From Nonlabens sp. Hel1_33_55 (GTDB taxonomy: Bacteria > Bacteroidota > Bacteroidia > Flavobacteriales > Flavobacteriaceae), in contig NZ_LT627735.1 of NCBI RefSeq assembly GCF_900101765.1, positions 2,449,501-2,513,500 on the forward strand: a stretch of DNA of 64,000 nucleotides. The letters run 5' to 3'. Shown piece by piece: positions 1 to 9,124 of this stretch. The position numbers and the translations under genes were made by a program. The notes under the pieces were generated by a model. That model was given only the letters and a program-made list of their open reading frames with translations, made no database searches and was not told the origin of the DNA. Numbering within the stretch: position 1 is the stretch's first letter; every line of letters starts with the position of its first letter.

Positions 1-1
1 T

Positions 2-1609
2 GATGTCAACAAGGTTTACGTCATGGGTGTTCCCATCATAAAATCTGCTGATGGTGGTAAGACTTGGACCAATATTTCAAGAGAAAATGTACATGCAGAC
101 CATCACGCGCTTTGGGTAGATCCTAACGATAGCGGTCACCTAATTAACGGTAACGACGGTGGTTTGAATATTTCTTATGATGACGGTGAGACATGGATCA
201 AGAACAATTCACCTAGCGTTGGTCAGTTCTATGCAATCAATTATGATATGGAAGAACCTTACAATGTCTATGGTGGCTTGCAGGATAACGGTGTTTGGGT
301 AGGAGCAAACAATGCTCGCGAGAATCGTTCCTGGCAGCAGCAAGGTCAATATCCATGGGAATCCATAATGGGCGGCGACGGTATGCAGGTACAGATCGAT
401 TCCAGAAATAGCGATATCGTTTATACAGGTTTCCAATTTGGGAATTATTATAGAATCAACAGAGAAACTGGTGATAGAGAATACATTCAACCAAAACATG
501 AATTAGGAGAATCACCATACCGTTTCAACTGGCAAACGCCCATTTTACTAAGTCCGCACAATCAAGATATCTTGTATTTAGGTGGTAATAAATTGCACCG
601 CAGTTTTAATCAAGGCGATGAATGGACCGCTATATCACCAGATTTGACTCAAGGCCCCAAAGAAGGTAATGTTGCTTATGGAACGTTGACCACTATAAGC
701 GAGTCGCCATTTCAATTTGGAATGATCTATACTGGTTCTGATGATGGATTAGTCCAATTAACTAAAGATGGTGGCGCCACCTGGACAAAACTTAATGGTG
801 GCTGGCCAGCAGATTTATGGGTAAGTCGGGTTGTAGCCTCACAACACAAAAAAGATCGCGTTTATGTCACCCTAAACGGATACAGATCTGATGACTTCAC
901 ACCTTATGTGTACATGAGCGATGATGCTGGAAAAACTTGGAGCGACATAGGAGCTTCACTTCCAGTTTCTCCAGTAAATGTGATTGTTGAGCACCCAACA
1001 GACGAGAACATGGTTTTTGTAGGAACAGATAATACAGTTTGGGTAGCAGAACAAACTGGCGCTTGGTCTGTGTTGAATTCAGATATGCCGCCAGTAGCGG
1101 TTCATGATCTAAAGATCCAACCGAAAACAAAGGATCTTTTAGTTGGTACACACGGTCGATCTATCTACAAGGCTAATCTTGAATCAGTTTCTTTGACAAA
1201 AGCTGAATCCAATGAAAATGCCATGGGATATTATAGCAAAAAACTGAAGCTTTCTACTATTGACGGATTTAGAGCTAGCTCGCGCTACGGAGCTACAAGA
1301 TTTCTAAGTGATAGTAGTCCAGAGCCAAGCGTTGCGATTTCCTATTACAGTCCAGAAAATGGTAAAATAAAAATGGAAGTCATGAATGCTGAAGGTAAAA
1401 CCATTCAAGAGATGGAGCTTACAGCAGATGAAGGCTTGAATTTCTATGAATATAATGGATCAGTTTCTGAATCTGGCGTGAAGCGATTTGATAAAAAAGA
1501 CGCTCCCAATAAAGCCGATAATGGAATGTATTATTTACCAGTAGGAACTTATACGGTCAAGCTTTCTGGAAAAGGTGGAAATGCGAGTGAGAAGTTAGAG
1601 GTGAAGTAA
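2..1609 (+). CDS. Asp-box (sortilin/BNR-type) beta-propeller protein, C-terminal part
   Basis: The reading frame is open from base 2, so the true start lies left of the window and the protein is N-terminally incomplete. At least four Asp-box turns (S/T-x-D-x-G-x-T-W) are visible, for example KSADGGKTW, SYDDGETW, TKDGGATW and SDDAGKTW. These are the hallmark of sortilin/VPS10 and BNR-type propellers, which Bacteroidota annotations often call glycosyl hydrolase (sialidase-like). The last ~130 residues are not propeller-like and end in a beta-rich segment (PVGTYTVKLSG) resembling a small Ig/FlgD-like module. The family is usually exported and acts on or binds extracellular glycans or peptides, but no catalytic residues can be assigned here. 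A 30-bp inverted repeat follows the stop codon. The fold call is firm; the activity is unknown. Confidence 0.8.
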   Translation, partial: DVNKVYVMGVPIIKSADGGKTWTNISRENVHADHHALWVDPNDSGHLINGNDGGLNISYDDGETWIKNNSPSVGQFYAINYDMEEPYNVYGGLQDNGVWVGANNARENRSWQQQGQYPWESIMGGDGMQVQIDSRNSDIVYTGFQFGNYYRINRETGDREYIQPKHELGESPYRFNWQTPILLSPHNQDILYLGGNKLHRSFNQGDEWTAISPDLTQGPKEGNVAYGTLTTISESPFQFGMIYTGSDDGLVQLTKDGGATWTKLNGGWPADLWVSRVVASQHKKDRVYVTLNGYRSDDFTPYVYMSDDAGKTWSDIGASLPVSPVNVIVEHPTDENMVFVGTDNTVWVAEQTGAWSVLNSDMPPVAVHDLKIQPKTKDLLVGTHGRSIYKANLESVSLTKAESNENAMGYYSKKLKLSTIDGFRASSRYGATRFLSDSSPEPSVAISYYSPENGKIKMEVMNAEGKTIQEMELTADEGLNFYEYNGSVSESGVKRFDKKDAPNKADNGMYYLPVGTYTVKLSGKGGNASEKLEVK

Positions 1610-1626
1610 TATAATTTTCAATAATT

Positions 1627-1656
1627 ATAAGGTGCGGAATTAATTCCGCACCTTAT
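1627..1656. terminator. perfect 30-bp inverted repeat between convergent genes
   Basis: The half site ataaggtgcggaatt is followed directly by its exact reverse complement. It lies 17 nt after the stop of the propeller gene and before the stop of the convergent aspartoacylase-like gene. A transcript would fold into a strong hairpin from either strand. There is no long U tract, so termination is inferred from position and stem strength. Confidence 0.6.
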
Positions 1657-1684
1657 GAAGGTTTGATGCATGAAAGAACGTGAT

Positions 1685-2572
1685 CTAGACTTCTTGAATC
1701 ACAAAGAAACCATCATTGCCTTGACCTTGATATAACGGCATGAAGATGTAAGCATCCCATGTGCTTTTGAGCTCGCTTCCATTATTGTGGGCCAGTAATT
1801 CACCCGTAGATATTTTCTGGAAATTGTCAAAACCTGGTTTCATTTTGAAATCATCGTCAGGCATGATCTCGTGCCTATGTATAATCTCAAAGGTCTTTTG
1901 ATCTGGAGCATCATTCTGCAAACTTTCCACGCATTTAGGATATGTTGCAATGGTCGTTAGATCTAGGTTACAAGCTTCTTTTAGCATCAACCAAATCATA
2001 CTCTGATGATGTTTTGCAGATGATGGATCATCGTGTTGTCCTGCCTCAAAGGTGAAGCCAGTCAAACCTCGATCTGTGAAATAATGGTCAATGCTACCAT
2101 TGACAATATCGCTAAAACCTCGAACAATATAAGTTGGGAAACGATGTGCCCATTCATCGTTGTCATTCTTAACTTGAACGGACATATAGGGTGCGCTCTG
2201 GGAAGATGTGGTGTGGCAATCAAGAAAGTACATTTTTTTCCCTCTATGATGTGCCATTTCCATATCGAGAATCTCAATGATTTCTTCCATTTCAAGTTCC
2301 TCGTGAGTGTCCTTTATTTGTTTTGCGATTTTTGATTCTTTCCAGGTGCGGTTCAAATCCTCATCGATAAATCGGACTGCTTTTTTAAGTGCGCAGCGAT
2401 TCCCGCGCAGTCCAATCAAAGTTCCTTTTATGCTGGCTTTTGCAGCTCTTAATTGCTTGAAAACTTCCTGGAGCGCTTCAACTCCGCTAGGTTCATTCCC
2501 ATGTACCGCAGCAGTTACAAAAACGAGTGGTCCTTCTAATCCACTAGTATATCTATCGATAATTCTTTCCAT
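1685..2572 (-). CDS. aspartoacylase / succinylglutamate desuccinylase-like zinc hydrolase
   Basis: A 295-residue member of the AstE/AspA family (M14-related zinc carboxypeptidase fold). Visible motifs are HGNE at residues 24-27 (zinc ligands His and Glu), IDEDLNR near 69-75 (substrate-binding region), CH at 119-120 (third zinc ligand) and FEAG near 175-178 (catalytic Glu). Family members remove an acyl or amino-acid group from a small amide or peptide substrate. The gene is the last of a minus-strand set of three, 78 nt downstream of an ATP-grasp ligase gene and a DUF1704 peptidase gene. That company suggests a role in a peptide or amino-acid conjugate cycle rather than in arginine catabolism, as no other ast genes are present. 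The substrate is not predictable. Confidence 0.85.
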   Translation of the reverse strand: MERIIDRYTSGLEGPLVFVTAAVHGNEPSGVEALQEVFKQLRAAKASIKGTLIGLRGNRCALKKAVRFIDEDLNRTWKESKIAKQIKDTHEELEMEEIIEILDMEMAHHRGKKMYFLDCHTTSSQSAPYMSVQVKNDNDEWAHRFPTYIVRGFSDIVNGSIDHYFTDRGLTGFTFEAGQHDDPSSAKHHQSMIWLMLKEACNLDLTTIATYPKCVESLQNDAPDQKTFEIIHRHEIMPDDDFKMKPGFDNFQKISTGELLAHNNGSELKSTWDAYIFMPLYQGQGNDGFFVIQEV

Positions 2573-2614
2573 AATTCAAATGAGTTTTGATTGTAATGAG
2601 GTTTTCAATGATCT

Positions 2615-2630
2615 CGCTTTCGCGGAGGCG
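2615..2630. repeat. degenerate copy of the dispersed 16-bp palindrome
   Basis: Reads cgctttcgcggaggcg, two changes from CGCTTTCGCGAAAGCG, both in the right arm. It lies in the 78-nt gap between the ATP-grasp ligase gene and the aspartoacylase-like gene. Confidence 0.6.
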
Positions 2631-2650
2631 GAACACTAATCCAACATTAC

Positions 2651-3694
2651 CTAATCCATCGATGCAAGTGTTTTATTGCTCAACTCACCTTTGTATTTAT
2701 CCCTGTAATGGATCTTGCGCTCGATGGCTTCAATAACATTTGAAGAGAAGTCTGGCAGGCCAACCTCTTCAAAATAATCCAACCCGCCGGGACTTAATAA
2801 ATTGATCTCAATGAGCTTATCGTCGATAATGTCCAGTCCAACAAAGAACAATCCATCCTTGATGATTTTAGGTGAAACGATGTCCACAATATCCTGCATT
2901 GCTTGAGTAAGTTCTGTCGTGGCAGCGGTTGCGCCCACCGACATATTGCTACGAAACTCTCCTTCACTAGGGACACGTCGCAGGATTCCCTTGACGCCAT
3001 CTTTTTCCATAATCTTCCCGTTGAGTAATAGTACACGCACGTCGCCATGTTTGACATCTGGTAAAAATTGTTGAGCGATGATATATCCTTCTTGGGAGAT
3101 GGTCTCAATGATCTGATTGAGGTTTTTCTCGTGCTTATCGATCATAAAAACATTTTGACCACCAGAACCTTCTAGTGGTTTTAGAACCATTTGCTGTCCC
3201 ATTTCTTCATAGAACTCCATCAGTTTGTCTATATCACGTGTAATAATACTTTTAGGTTTGATGTATTCTGGTAAGGATTCAAAATAGAGCTTGTCTATAA
3301 AAGCATTTGCTAGTGTGTGTGCATCGTTGAGTACGAGCACTCCAGAGTCCTGAATCAATTGTCCAAAACCAATTCCCGAAAATTCTGCCCATTGTCTGTT
3401 GTCCTCTTCTTCTGTTGGGTTGTTTCTTAGAAATAGCACGTCAAGGTCTGTGGAGTTAATGATTTCCGTTTCTTTTTGCTGCATGTATTCCAACATCTCT
3501 TGAGCAGATCGTTCTTTGGAGTTTTTGGCGATGTGAACCACTTCTATATCTATAGGTTTATCACTATGAAACGTGAATCCACCAACGCCACAAGCGTAAA
3601 CATCGTGATTGCGATTGTGAGCTTCAGTTATCATTCGTACGCTGGTACCGCATCCTTCTGTGGCTATGGCACTCAATACAAAACAGATCTTCAT
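2651..3694 (-). CDS. ATP-grasp ligase, glutathione-synthase-like
   Basis: A 347-residue ATP-grasp enzyme resembling prokaryotic glutathione synthetase. The glycine-rich nucleotide loop KPLEGSGGQNVF and the metal/substrate region GLDIIDDKLIEINLLSPGG match the GshB pattern. ATP-grasp ligases activate a carboxylate as an acyl phosphate and join it to an amine or thiol. The start ATG overlaps the stop codon of the upstream DUF1704 gene by one base (TAATG), which implies translational coupling. The N-terminal ~120 residues look less like canonical GshB, and no glutamate-cysteine ligase lies nearby. A RimK- or tubulin-ligase-like amino-acid ligase role is therefore as plausible as glutathione synthesis. 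Confidence 0.85.
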   Translation of the reverse strand: MKICFVLSAIATEGCGTSVRMITEAHNRNHDVYACGVGGFTFHSDKPIDIEVVHIAKNSKERSAQEMLEYMQQKETEIINSTDLDVLFLRNNPTEEEDNRQWAEFSGIGFGQLIQDSGVLVLNDAHTLANAFIDKLYFESLPEYIKPKSIITRDIDKLMEFYEEMGQQMVLKPLEGSGGQNVFMIDKHEKNLNQIIETISQEGYIIAQQFLPDVKHGDVRVLLLNGKIMEKDGVKGILRRVPSEGEFRSNMSVGATAATTELTQAMQDIVDIVSPKIIKDGLFFVGLDIIDDKLIEINLLSPGGLDYFEEVGLPDFSSNVIEAIERKIHYRDKYKGELSNKTLASMD

Positions 3695-5550
3695 TATTTT
3701 ATCATTTGGGCAAGATAAGTTCCTGCATTAATTTCTTTCATTTGATCCTCAAAGCAATCCATATTCAAATATCTGGGCTTGATTTTAGGAGCTACCAACA
3801 CGTCACGATCAATCAGTTCTCTAATAATGTTTACGTGATGCAAGGCAAACTTTCCAGCGAGCAAAACTTCTAAATCACCACCAGAATTCAGGTAGTGGCG
3901 CAATTGTACAAAACCCTTAAGATAGATAATGTCTTTGAGAAAACCACCACCTTGGAACATTCTGGAAACTATATTAAAGGCTCTATCCTTGCTAAATCCA
4001 TACGTATTCTTCAATAGGTCAAACATCTCCTTGAAATCGCAACCTTGGACTAATGCATCACCAGCAATAACTCGTCCTGCTAGGGTACGCAAGCGGTTGG
4101 GCGTTAATGAACCACTTAAATATTCTGCCATGACGGCGATTCCTTCTTGTAGGGTGTCATAATCTGCAAGACCAGCTTTAAGTTGAGTCAACGGTTGCTG
4201 GGATCCATTATAATAAGTCAATACGTGTGTGCCTATCTCGTGCTGGAGCAGCGCTTGTGCTTCTTTATGCGTTAATCTGTATTGTTCAGGCAAGTAGAAC
4301 TCGCCCTGAGAAACCATCATAATATTTAGGTCTTTCTTTATATGCACATGACTGCTAAAGTTGGGATCCTGTTTTCTGAAAAAATCAAACTCATCTTCTG
4401 CCATTTTCTTAAATTCCATGGCGTCCATCATTTCTGAAGGATCGACTTCTTGTTCTTCACCTAGCACTGAAAGTATGCTTTCTGCTTCTTTTTTCAAATC
4501 TTTTTCTACGCCATGAAACAATCGTATGCTGCTGTAGAAAAAGTTTCTGGTGCCACGTTCTTTAAGCATGGAGAGTTGCTTTTCTAGTTCTTCCCGTTTT
4601 TCACTGTACAAATAAGCCAGCGCCGGGTCATCGATCTCATCGATGCGCAGGTTAAATAACTTACGTTTCAATTTGTCTGGGTCAACAGGTAATAACCGGT
4701 AATGGTAATCGAGAACATCCTTGAATCCACTATCAAAAAAAGTGTCTCTGATCTGATTAATATTTACTGGTGCTACAAGCATCAATAGACTGAAGGACGA
4801 TTCGATATTAGTCAGCTCCTGATCCAGTTTATATAGGGATTCATGAACGTTGCGCTTACCTATTGCGGTAAAACTAGGAATACCAGATGTTGTCTGTACC
4901 CGTACAAATTCAAATATGGCCTTTTGTAAGGCTCTAGAGAGATGATCTCGAAACCTTCTAAAGAATACTGGAAACAATACTCCTTTTGCATTACGATATA
5001 CTGGAGGGACTTTGATATGAATTAAGGCAGCGCCACATTCCAATATCTCATCCTGTGAACACGGCATCACTTGTACACCATCCATTACAATGTCTTCATC
5101 GACCACCTCAACACCTAAATACGGCCCATTATCACTTACCTTTATTTTATGTAACTCATGTTTGAGAGCTTCTACTGATGCTGGCAATCTAGAGGCTGGC
5201 GCATGGATCTTGAAATTGTTATTTCCTCGCTCACCAGCCAGTACATCTATAAGTAGGAAGGCATGATGTTTAGCTATCATTGCTTTACTAAGCTCTGTAA
5301 TCAATTGACTGTAATCAAATTCTAGTGGGTCATCAATTAGTAAAAAAGAAGCGCCGCTTTTCGCCAATCTTTTGGTTCCTGCATCATTAGGCTGGGAACG
5401 ATAGATAAGCAAAAATGGTAACGAAGGTTCTAAATGAATAAATCCATTTCCTTTTAATTTACTCATGGTACGCAAACCTTGCGAAACATTTTCGATCAAA
5501 CCGTGGATGGTATCATTTTGCTGTGCTTTAGTAAATGTTTGGGAAGCCAA
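3694..5550 (-). CDS. DUF1704 / MATCAP-like metallopeptidase (QEGLA-motif protein)
   Basis: A 618-residue protein of the DUF1704 family, named in bacteria for a QEGLA motif (here QEG at residues 468-470). It also carries a zinc-peptidase signature HEIGTH at 437-442. The spacing of HExxxH to the later Glu matches the pattern of eukaryotic MATCAP (KIAA0895L), a carboxypeptidase that removes the C-terminal tyrosine of tubulin and belongs to the same family. The bacterial substrate is unknown. No ATG occurs before residue 29, so translation probably begins at the TTG at 5550; a start at Met29 (5466) would remove an N-terminal helix the family usually has. It heads a minus-strand set with the ATP-grasp ligase and aspartoacylase-like genes. 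Confidence 0.85.
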   Translation of the reverse strand: MASQTFTKAQQNDTIHGLIENVSQGLRTMSKLKGNGFIHLEPSLPFLLIYRSQPNDAGTKRLAKSGASFLLIDDPLEFDYSQLITELSKAMIAKHHAFLLIDVLAGERGNNNFKIHAPASRLPASVEALKHELHKIKVSDNGPYLGVEVVDEDIVMDGVQVMPCSQDEILECGAALIHIKVPPVYRNAKGVLFPVFFRRFRDHLSRALQKAIFEFVRVQTTSGIPSFTAIGKRNVHESLYKLDQELTNIESSFSLLMLVAPVNINQIRDTFFDSGFKDVLDYHYRLLPVDPDKLKRKLFNLRIDEIDDPALAYLYSEKREELEKQLSMLKERGTRNFFYSSIRLFHGVEKDLKKEAESILSVLGEEQEVDPSEMMDAMEFKKMAEDEFDFFRKQDPNFSSHVHIKKDLNIMMVSQGEFYLPEQYRLTHKEAQALLQHEIGTHVLTYYNGSQQPLTQLKAGLADYDTLQEGIAVMAEYLSGSLTPNRLRTLAGRVIAGDALVQGCDFKEMFDLLKNTYGFSKDRAFNIVSRMFQGGGFLKDIIYLKGFVQLRHYLNSGGDLEVLLAGKFALHHVNIIRELIDRDVLVAPKIKPRYLNMDCFEDQMKEINAGTYLAQMIK

Positions 5551-5674
5551 GGCTTTTCAATTTTAGTTGATTTCCCAAAGTACTTATTTTAAACAGGAGT
5601 TTTCCTGCCGTTTAAAATACTTTAATATAATGAGCTGTAAGTTGAGATAATACCACCATTATTGTGGATGAGTT

Positions 5675-5690
5675 CGCTTTCGCGAAAGCG
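5675..5690. repeat. dispersed 16-bp palindrome, perfect, intergenic
   Basis: Exact CGCTTTCGCGAAAGCG, its own reverse complement, between the divergent DUF1704 and susC genes. Flanked by gagtt on the left. Confidence 0.95.
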
Positions 5691-5966
5691 TAAAAAGAAA
5701 AGGCTGTTTGATTTGACAAGTCTCTAACGGTTGTAATGTGAATTTCATAAATATAGAGTGGTTTGGAAAAGCCTATTCTTATGATCGCAACGCAAATATT
5801 GACATATTCTCGATGAAGCCGCTTGGTTCAATACCGTGTTAAAGATGATGTATATGATAAAACACCTATACAAAACCTCATCATTGTGAGTTTTCATTCA
5901 TTCACTCAAAATTTCAATTACCCTTAAATCGCTGATTTTATGTTATTTACTAGTATTCATTGGACT

Positions 5967-5979
5967 CTACAGTTTGTAG
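5967..5979. promoter_or_regulatory. dyad upstream of susC, copy 1 (possible operator)
   Basis: Reads ctaca-gtt-tgtag, a 5-bp inverted repeat. A near-identical dyad lies 77 nt further on, closer to susC. Paired similar dyads before a Sus operon suggest a regulator site; no regulator gene is adjacent. Confidence 0.4.
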
Positions 5980-6043
5980 CATTAAATTATAGGTTGATCA
6001 GTGCAGATTCTTAATATAATCTTAATATTTTTATCAAACAGAA

Positions 6044-6057
6044 CTACAACTTTGTAG
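6044..6057. promoter_or_regulatory. dyad upstream of susC, copy 2 (possible operator or promoter overlap)
   Basis: Reads ctacaa-ct-ttgtag, a 6-bp inverted repeat ending 29 nt before the susC ATG. It overlaps caactttg, one mismatch from the Bacteroidota -7 element TAnnTTTG, so a protein bound here could block or position RNA polymerase. Confidence 0.4.
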
Positions 6058-6086
6058 CTTACCTATAGTTAACAAACCAAATTCTC

Positions 6087-9000
6087 ATGAAAAAATTAAC
6101 TTTTTTACTAATTTATCTTTTAGCAACCGTAGGTTTTGCCCAAGGAAATATGATTTCTGGAAAGGTTGTAGAGCAATCTACCGGAGAAGTTTTACTGGGA
6201 GCGACCGTACAGAATTTGAATAATAACAGTGCCACTACCACTGACTTTGATGGCCTATTCACCATTCCAGGTTCTGATGGTGATGTTTTAAGAATCTCCT
6301 ATATAGGCAAGGTGGCAAAACAGGTCACGATAGCGAACTCATCATTTTTAACGATCAGCCTACTTGACGATGTAGCCTCTCTTGATGAAATCGTTGTAGT
6401 AGGTTATGGTACACAAGCAGTAAGAGAAATTACTGGAGCTGTAAGTATTGTTGATAGCGAGGTAATTGAAAACTTGAAGCCTACTAGAGTAGAAGAAGCT
6501 TTGCAAGGTCAAGTGCCTGGAGTGAATGTAACTTCTTCATCCGGATCACCAGGAGCTGGATTGAATATCAGAATACGTGGAATCTCTACCAATGGAGATA
6601 ACAGACCTTTGATTTTAGTAGATGGTAACATAATCGAGGATCTAAGTGTAATTAACCCTGGAGATATTGAAAGTATTTCAGTACTAAAAGATGCCACAGC
6701 AGGTATCTATGGTGTGCGAGCTGCTAACGGTGTTATCATTATAACAACAAAAGGTGGTCGTAAAAATCAAGACCTAACCGTTGAGTTCAATTCATGGGGT
6801 GGATTTCAAGAAACCTCTAGAAAGTTACCAACTTTAAATGCTCAACAATACGCCTTATTAAAGAATGAAGCTTTTGCAAATAATGGTCAAGCATTACCAT
6901 TTACAGATATTTCAAACCTTACCGATACGGATTATCAAGATGAAGTTTTTGATAATGCCCTAATACTTAACAATGATGTGTCTGTTAGAGGTGGAACTGA
7001 AAAGTCTGTTTATGCTTTTGGAATGGCTGCTTTACTTCAGGACGGAATAGTAGGAAGCGATAAGTCTGATTTTGATCGATTTACATTACGTGGAAACTTT
7101 GACCACGATTGGACCGATAATCTGAAAATGAAAACAGGATTTTTATATTCTCATACCAGCAATAAAGGTATTAATGACGGTGGCTTAGGTTCTGTACTAT
7201 TTAACGCTTTGAACATGGCGCCAACCATTCCAGTGCGTGATGAAAATGGAGACTTTTCTATCGCTGAAGGTTTAGGTAATGAGGTCATCAATCCAGAAGC
7301 ACAACTGGCAAATACCTATAACAGAAATTATGTAGGGAAGATTAGTGGAAACTTTGGATTGACTTATTCCTTTCTAGAAAATTTTGAGGCTACTGCTAGA
7401 ATACAAGCTAATTATTCTGAAGCGTCTGGAAACAACTTTAATCCCAGAGCATTTTACGGATCTGGTAAGGTTTTCAACTTGACTGAGAATGTGTATAGCG
7501 AGTATGAAAACTTCTTTAGTGATTATACTTATGATGCTTTTGTTAAGTACGATAACACTTTCAATGATGTTCATAATGTTGAGGCTACTCTAGGTATGAG
7601 TGCTTTTAGAACACGTGGAGATTTTAATGGATTTACAGGTTTTGGTAATGAGAGTAATGAATATAATGAAGTGAGCTTAGAAGGTGCTGATCGTATCATT
7701 GATGGCGACGAGAATGGCGCCAGAAGATTTGATCAACGTTTGCTTTCACATTTTGTAAGGGTTCAGTACGACTATGATGGAAAGTATTTATTTTCTGCTG
7801 TCATAAGACGTGATGGTAGTACCATATTTGGTCCAGAAAACAGGTTTGGATATTTCCCATCAGCAAGTATAGGTTGGGTAGCATCTGATGAAGAGTTTTT
7901 AGCAGATAGCGAAATTTTTGACTTTCTAAAGTTCAGAGCATCGGCTGGTTTGATTGGTAACGATAGAATACCAGCATTTGGTTATGTGTCCTTATTGACT
8001 GGTGAAGGTCAATATGTTTTCAATGGTCAGATTATCAACGGAACTGCAAGTGGAGCACTAAGCAATCCAGAAATTAAATGGGAAGAGCAATTCACGACCA
8101 ACTTTGGAGTGGATATGCAATTTTTCTCAAACAAAATGAATGTCACCCTAGATTATTATAGAAGAGAGACTCGAGATCTGCTAATTGCTCCTGCAGTATC
8201 TGGTATATTAGGTTCAGGTGCTCCTGGATCTAGCGCGCCTTTTATCAATGGAGGTGATATTAGAAACACAGGTATTGAATTTTTGATAGGCTATTCTGAT
8301 GATTTGACTGACGACTTTAGCTTTAATGCTAGTTACAATTTTGCGACACTAGATAACGAAGTTCTTTTTGTAAATAATGATAATGGCTTTATAGAGGCTG
8401 GTGGATTTGGTGTGGGTCAACCGCCAATAACTAGATTTGAAGAAGGCTTCCCGATAGGTTATTTCTATGGTTTCCAAACGGACGGTATTTTTCAAAATGC
8501 TGATGAGGTAGCTGCGCACCCTTCACAAAGTGCCCTGGGAGCAAACGCTCAACCTGGAGATTTTAGGTACCTAGATACAAACAACGATGGTGAGATCAAC
8601 CTGGATGACCGTGTTGAATTAGGTAATCCACTGCCAGACGTAACTATGGGACTTAATTTGAGCTTTAATTACAAGAATTGGGATTTCCAGAGCTACTTCT
8701 TTGCCTCCATTGGTAACGATATGGTGCGTAACTATGAACGTAACCAACCTTTAACTAATTTAACTACAAATGCATTGAACAGATGGACTGGTGAAGGATC
8801 AACAAATTCCTTCCCTAGAGTCACAACTGGTGCGACTGCAAATCAAGTATTCTCTGACTTCTTTGTAGAAGATGCTTCTTTTGTAAGGGCACAAAATTTG
8901 CAGCTAGGTTATACTCTTGGAGAAAATGCGTTAAGTAACGTTCAGCTTAGCAGTTTGAGAATATATGGATCTGTTAGAAATGCCTTTACCTTGACTGAAT

Positions 9001-9113
9001 ATAGAGGTTTTGATCCTAGTGCTAGTTCTGGAGATCCATTAGCAAGTGGTATTGACAATGGATTCTATCCGGTTGCTAGAACATTTTTAGTAGGAGTAAA
9101 CGCGAAATTTTAA
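6087..9113 (+). CDS. susC: SusC/RagA-family TonB-dependent outer-membrane receptor
   Basis: A 1008-residue importer that, with SusD, takes up oligosaccharides across the outer membrane using TonB energy. A signal peptide (MKKLTFLLIYLLATVGFAQ) is followed by a carboxypeptidase-regulatory-like beta domain (about 22-105), the plug domain with the SusC hallmark NRPLILVDG and the DATAGIYGVRAANGVIIITT segment (about 170-225), and a long 22-strand-type barrel ending in a terminal Phe (GVNAKF). There is no N-terminal sigma/anti-sigma signalling extension, so regulation is probably not by trans-envelope FecR signalling. It heads a four-gene plus-strand operon with gaps of only 10-11 nt. No copy of the dispersed palindrome lies inside this operon. 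The substrate is not predictable from the receptor alone. Confidence 0.95.
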   Translation: MKKLTFLLIYLLATVGFAQGNMISGKVVEQSTGEVLLGATVQNLNNNSATTTDFDGLFTIPGSDGDVLRISYIGKVAKQVTIANSSFLTISLLDDVASLDEIVVVGYGTQAVREITGAVSIVDSEVIENLKPTRVEEALQGQVPGVNVTSSSGSPGAGLNIRIRGISTNGDNRPLILVDGNIIEDLSVINPGDIESISVLKDATAGIYGVRAANGVIIITTKGGRKNQDLTVEFNSWGGFQETSRKLPTLNAQQYALLKNEAFANNGQALPFTDISNLTDTDYQDEVFDNALILNNDVSVRGGTEKSVYAFGMAALLQDGIVGSDKSDFDRFTLRGNFDHDWTDNLKMKTGFLYSHTSNKGINDGGLGSVLFNALNMAPTIPVRDENGDFSIAEGLGNEVINPEAQLANTYNRNYVGKISGNFGLTYSFLENFEATARIQANYSEASGNNFNPRAFYGSGKVFNLTENVYSEYENFFSDYTYDAFVKYDNTFNDVHNVEATLGMSAFRTRGDFNGFTGFGNESNEYNEVSLEGADRIIDGDENGARRFDQRLLSHFVRVQYDYDGKYLFSAVIRRDGSTIFGPENRFGYFPSASIGWVASDEEFLADSEIFDFLKFRASAGLIGNDRIPAFGYVSLLTGEGQYVFNGQIINGTASGALSNPEIKWEEQFTTNFGVDMQFFSNKMNVTLDYYRRETRDLLIAPAVSGILGSGAPGSSAPFINGGDIRNTGIEFLIGYSDDLTDDFSFNASYNFATLDNEVLFVNNDNGFIEAGGFGVGQPPITRFEEGFPIGYFYGFQTDGIFQNADEVAAHPSQSALGANAQPGDFRYLDTNNDGEINLDDRVELGNPLPDVTMGLNLSFNYKNWDFQSYFFASIGNDMVRNYERNQPLTNLTTNALNRWTGEGSTNSFPRVTTGATANQVFSDFFVEDASFVRAQNLQLGYTLGENALSNVQLSSLRIYGSVRNAFTLTEYRGFDPSASSGDPLASGIDNGFYPVARTFLVGVNAKF

Positions 9114-9124
9114 AAAATAGAAAA

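Larger units (their letters stand above)
5551..6086. other. 536-bp divergent intergenic region upstream of susC
   Basis: The only gene-free stretch over 300 bp. It separates the DUF1704 gene (minus) from susC (plus). It contains a hairpin-forming repeat near the DUF1704 start (attttaaac at 5586-5594 against gtttaaaat at 5610-5618), a perfect copy of the dispersed 16-bp palindrome at 5675, and two similar short dyads close to susC (5967-5979 and 6044-6057). I see no convincing open reading frame or RNA gene in it. Confidence 0.6.

Noticed and set aside
5586..5618. Hairpin upstream of the DUF1704 gene as a riboswitch
   Set aside because: A single A/T-rich 9-bp repeat without any known aptamer motif; not enough to claim a riboswitch.
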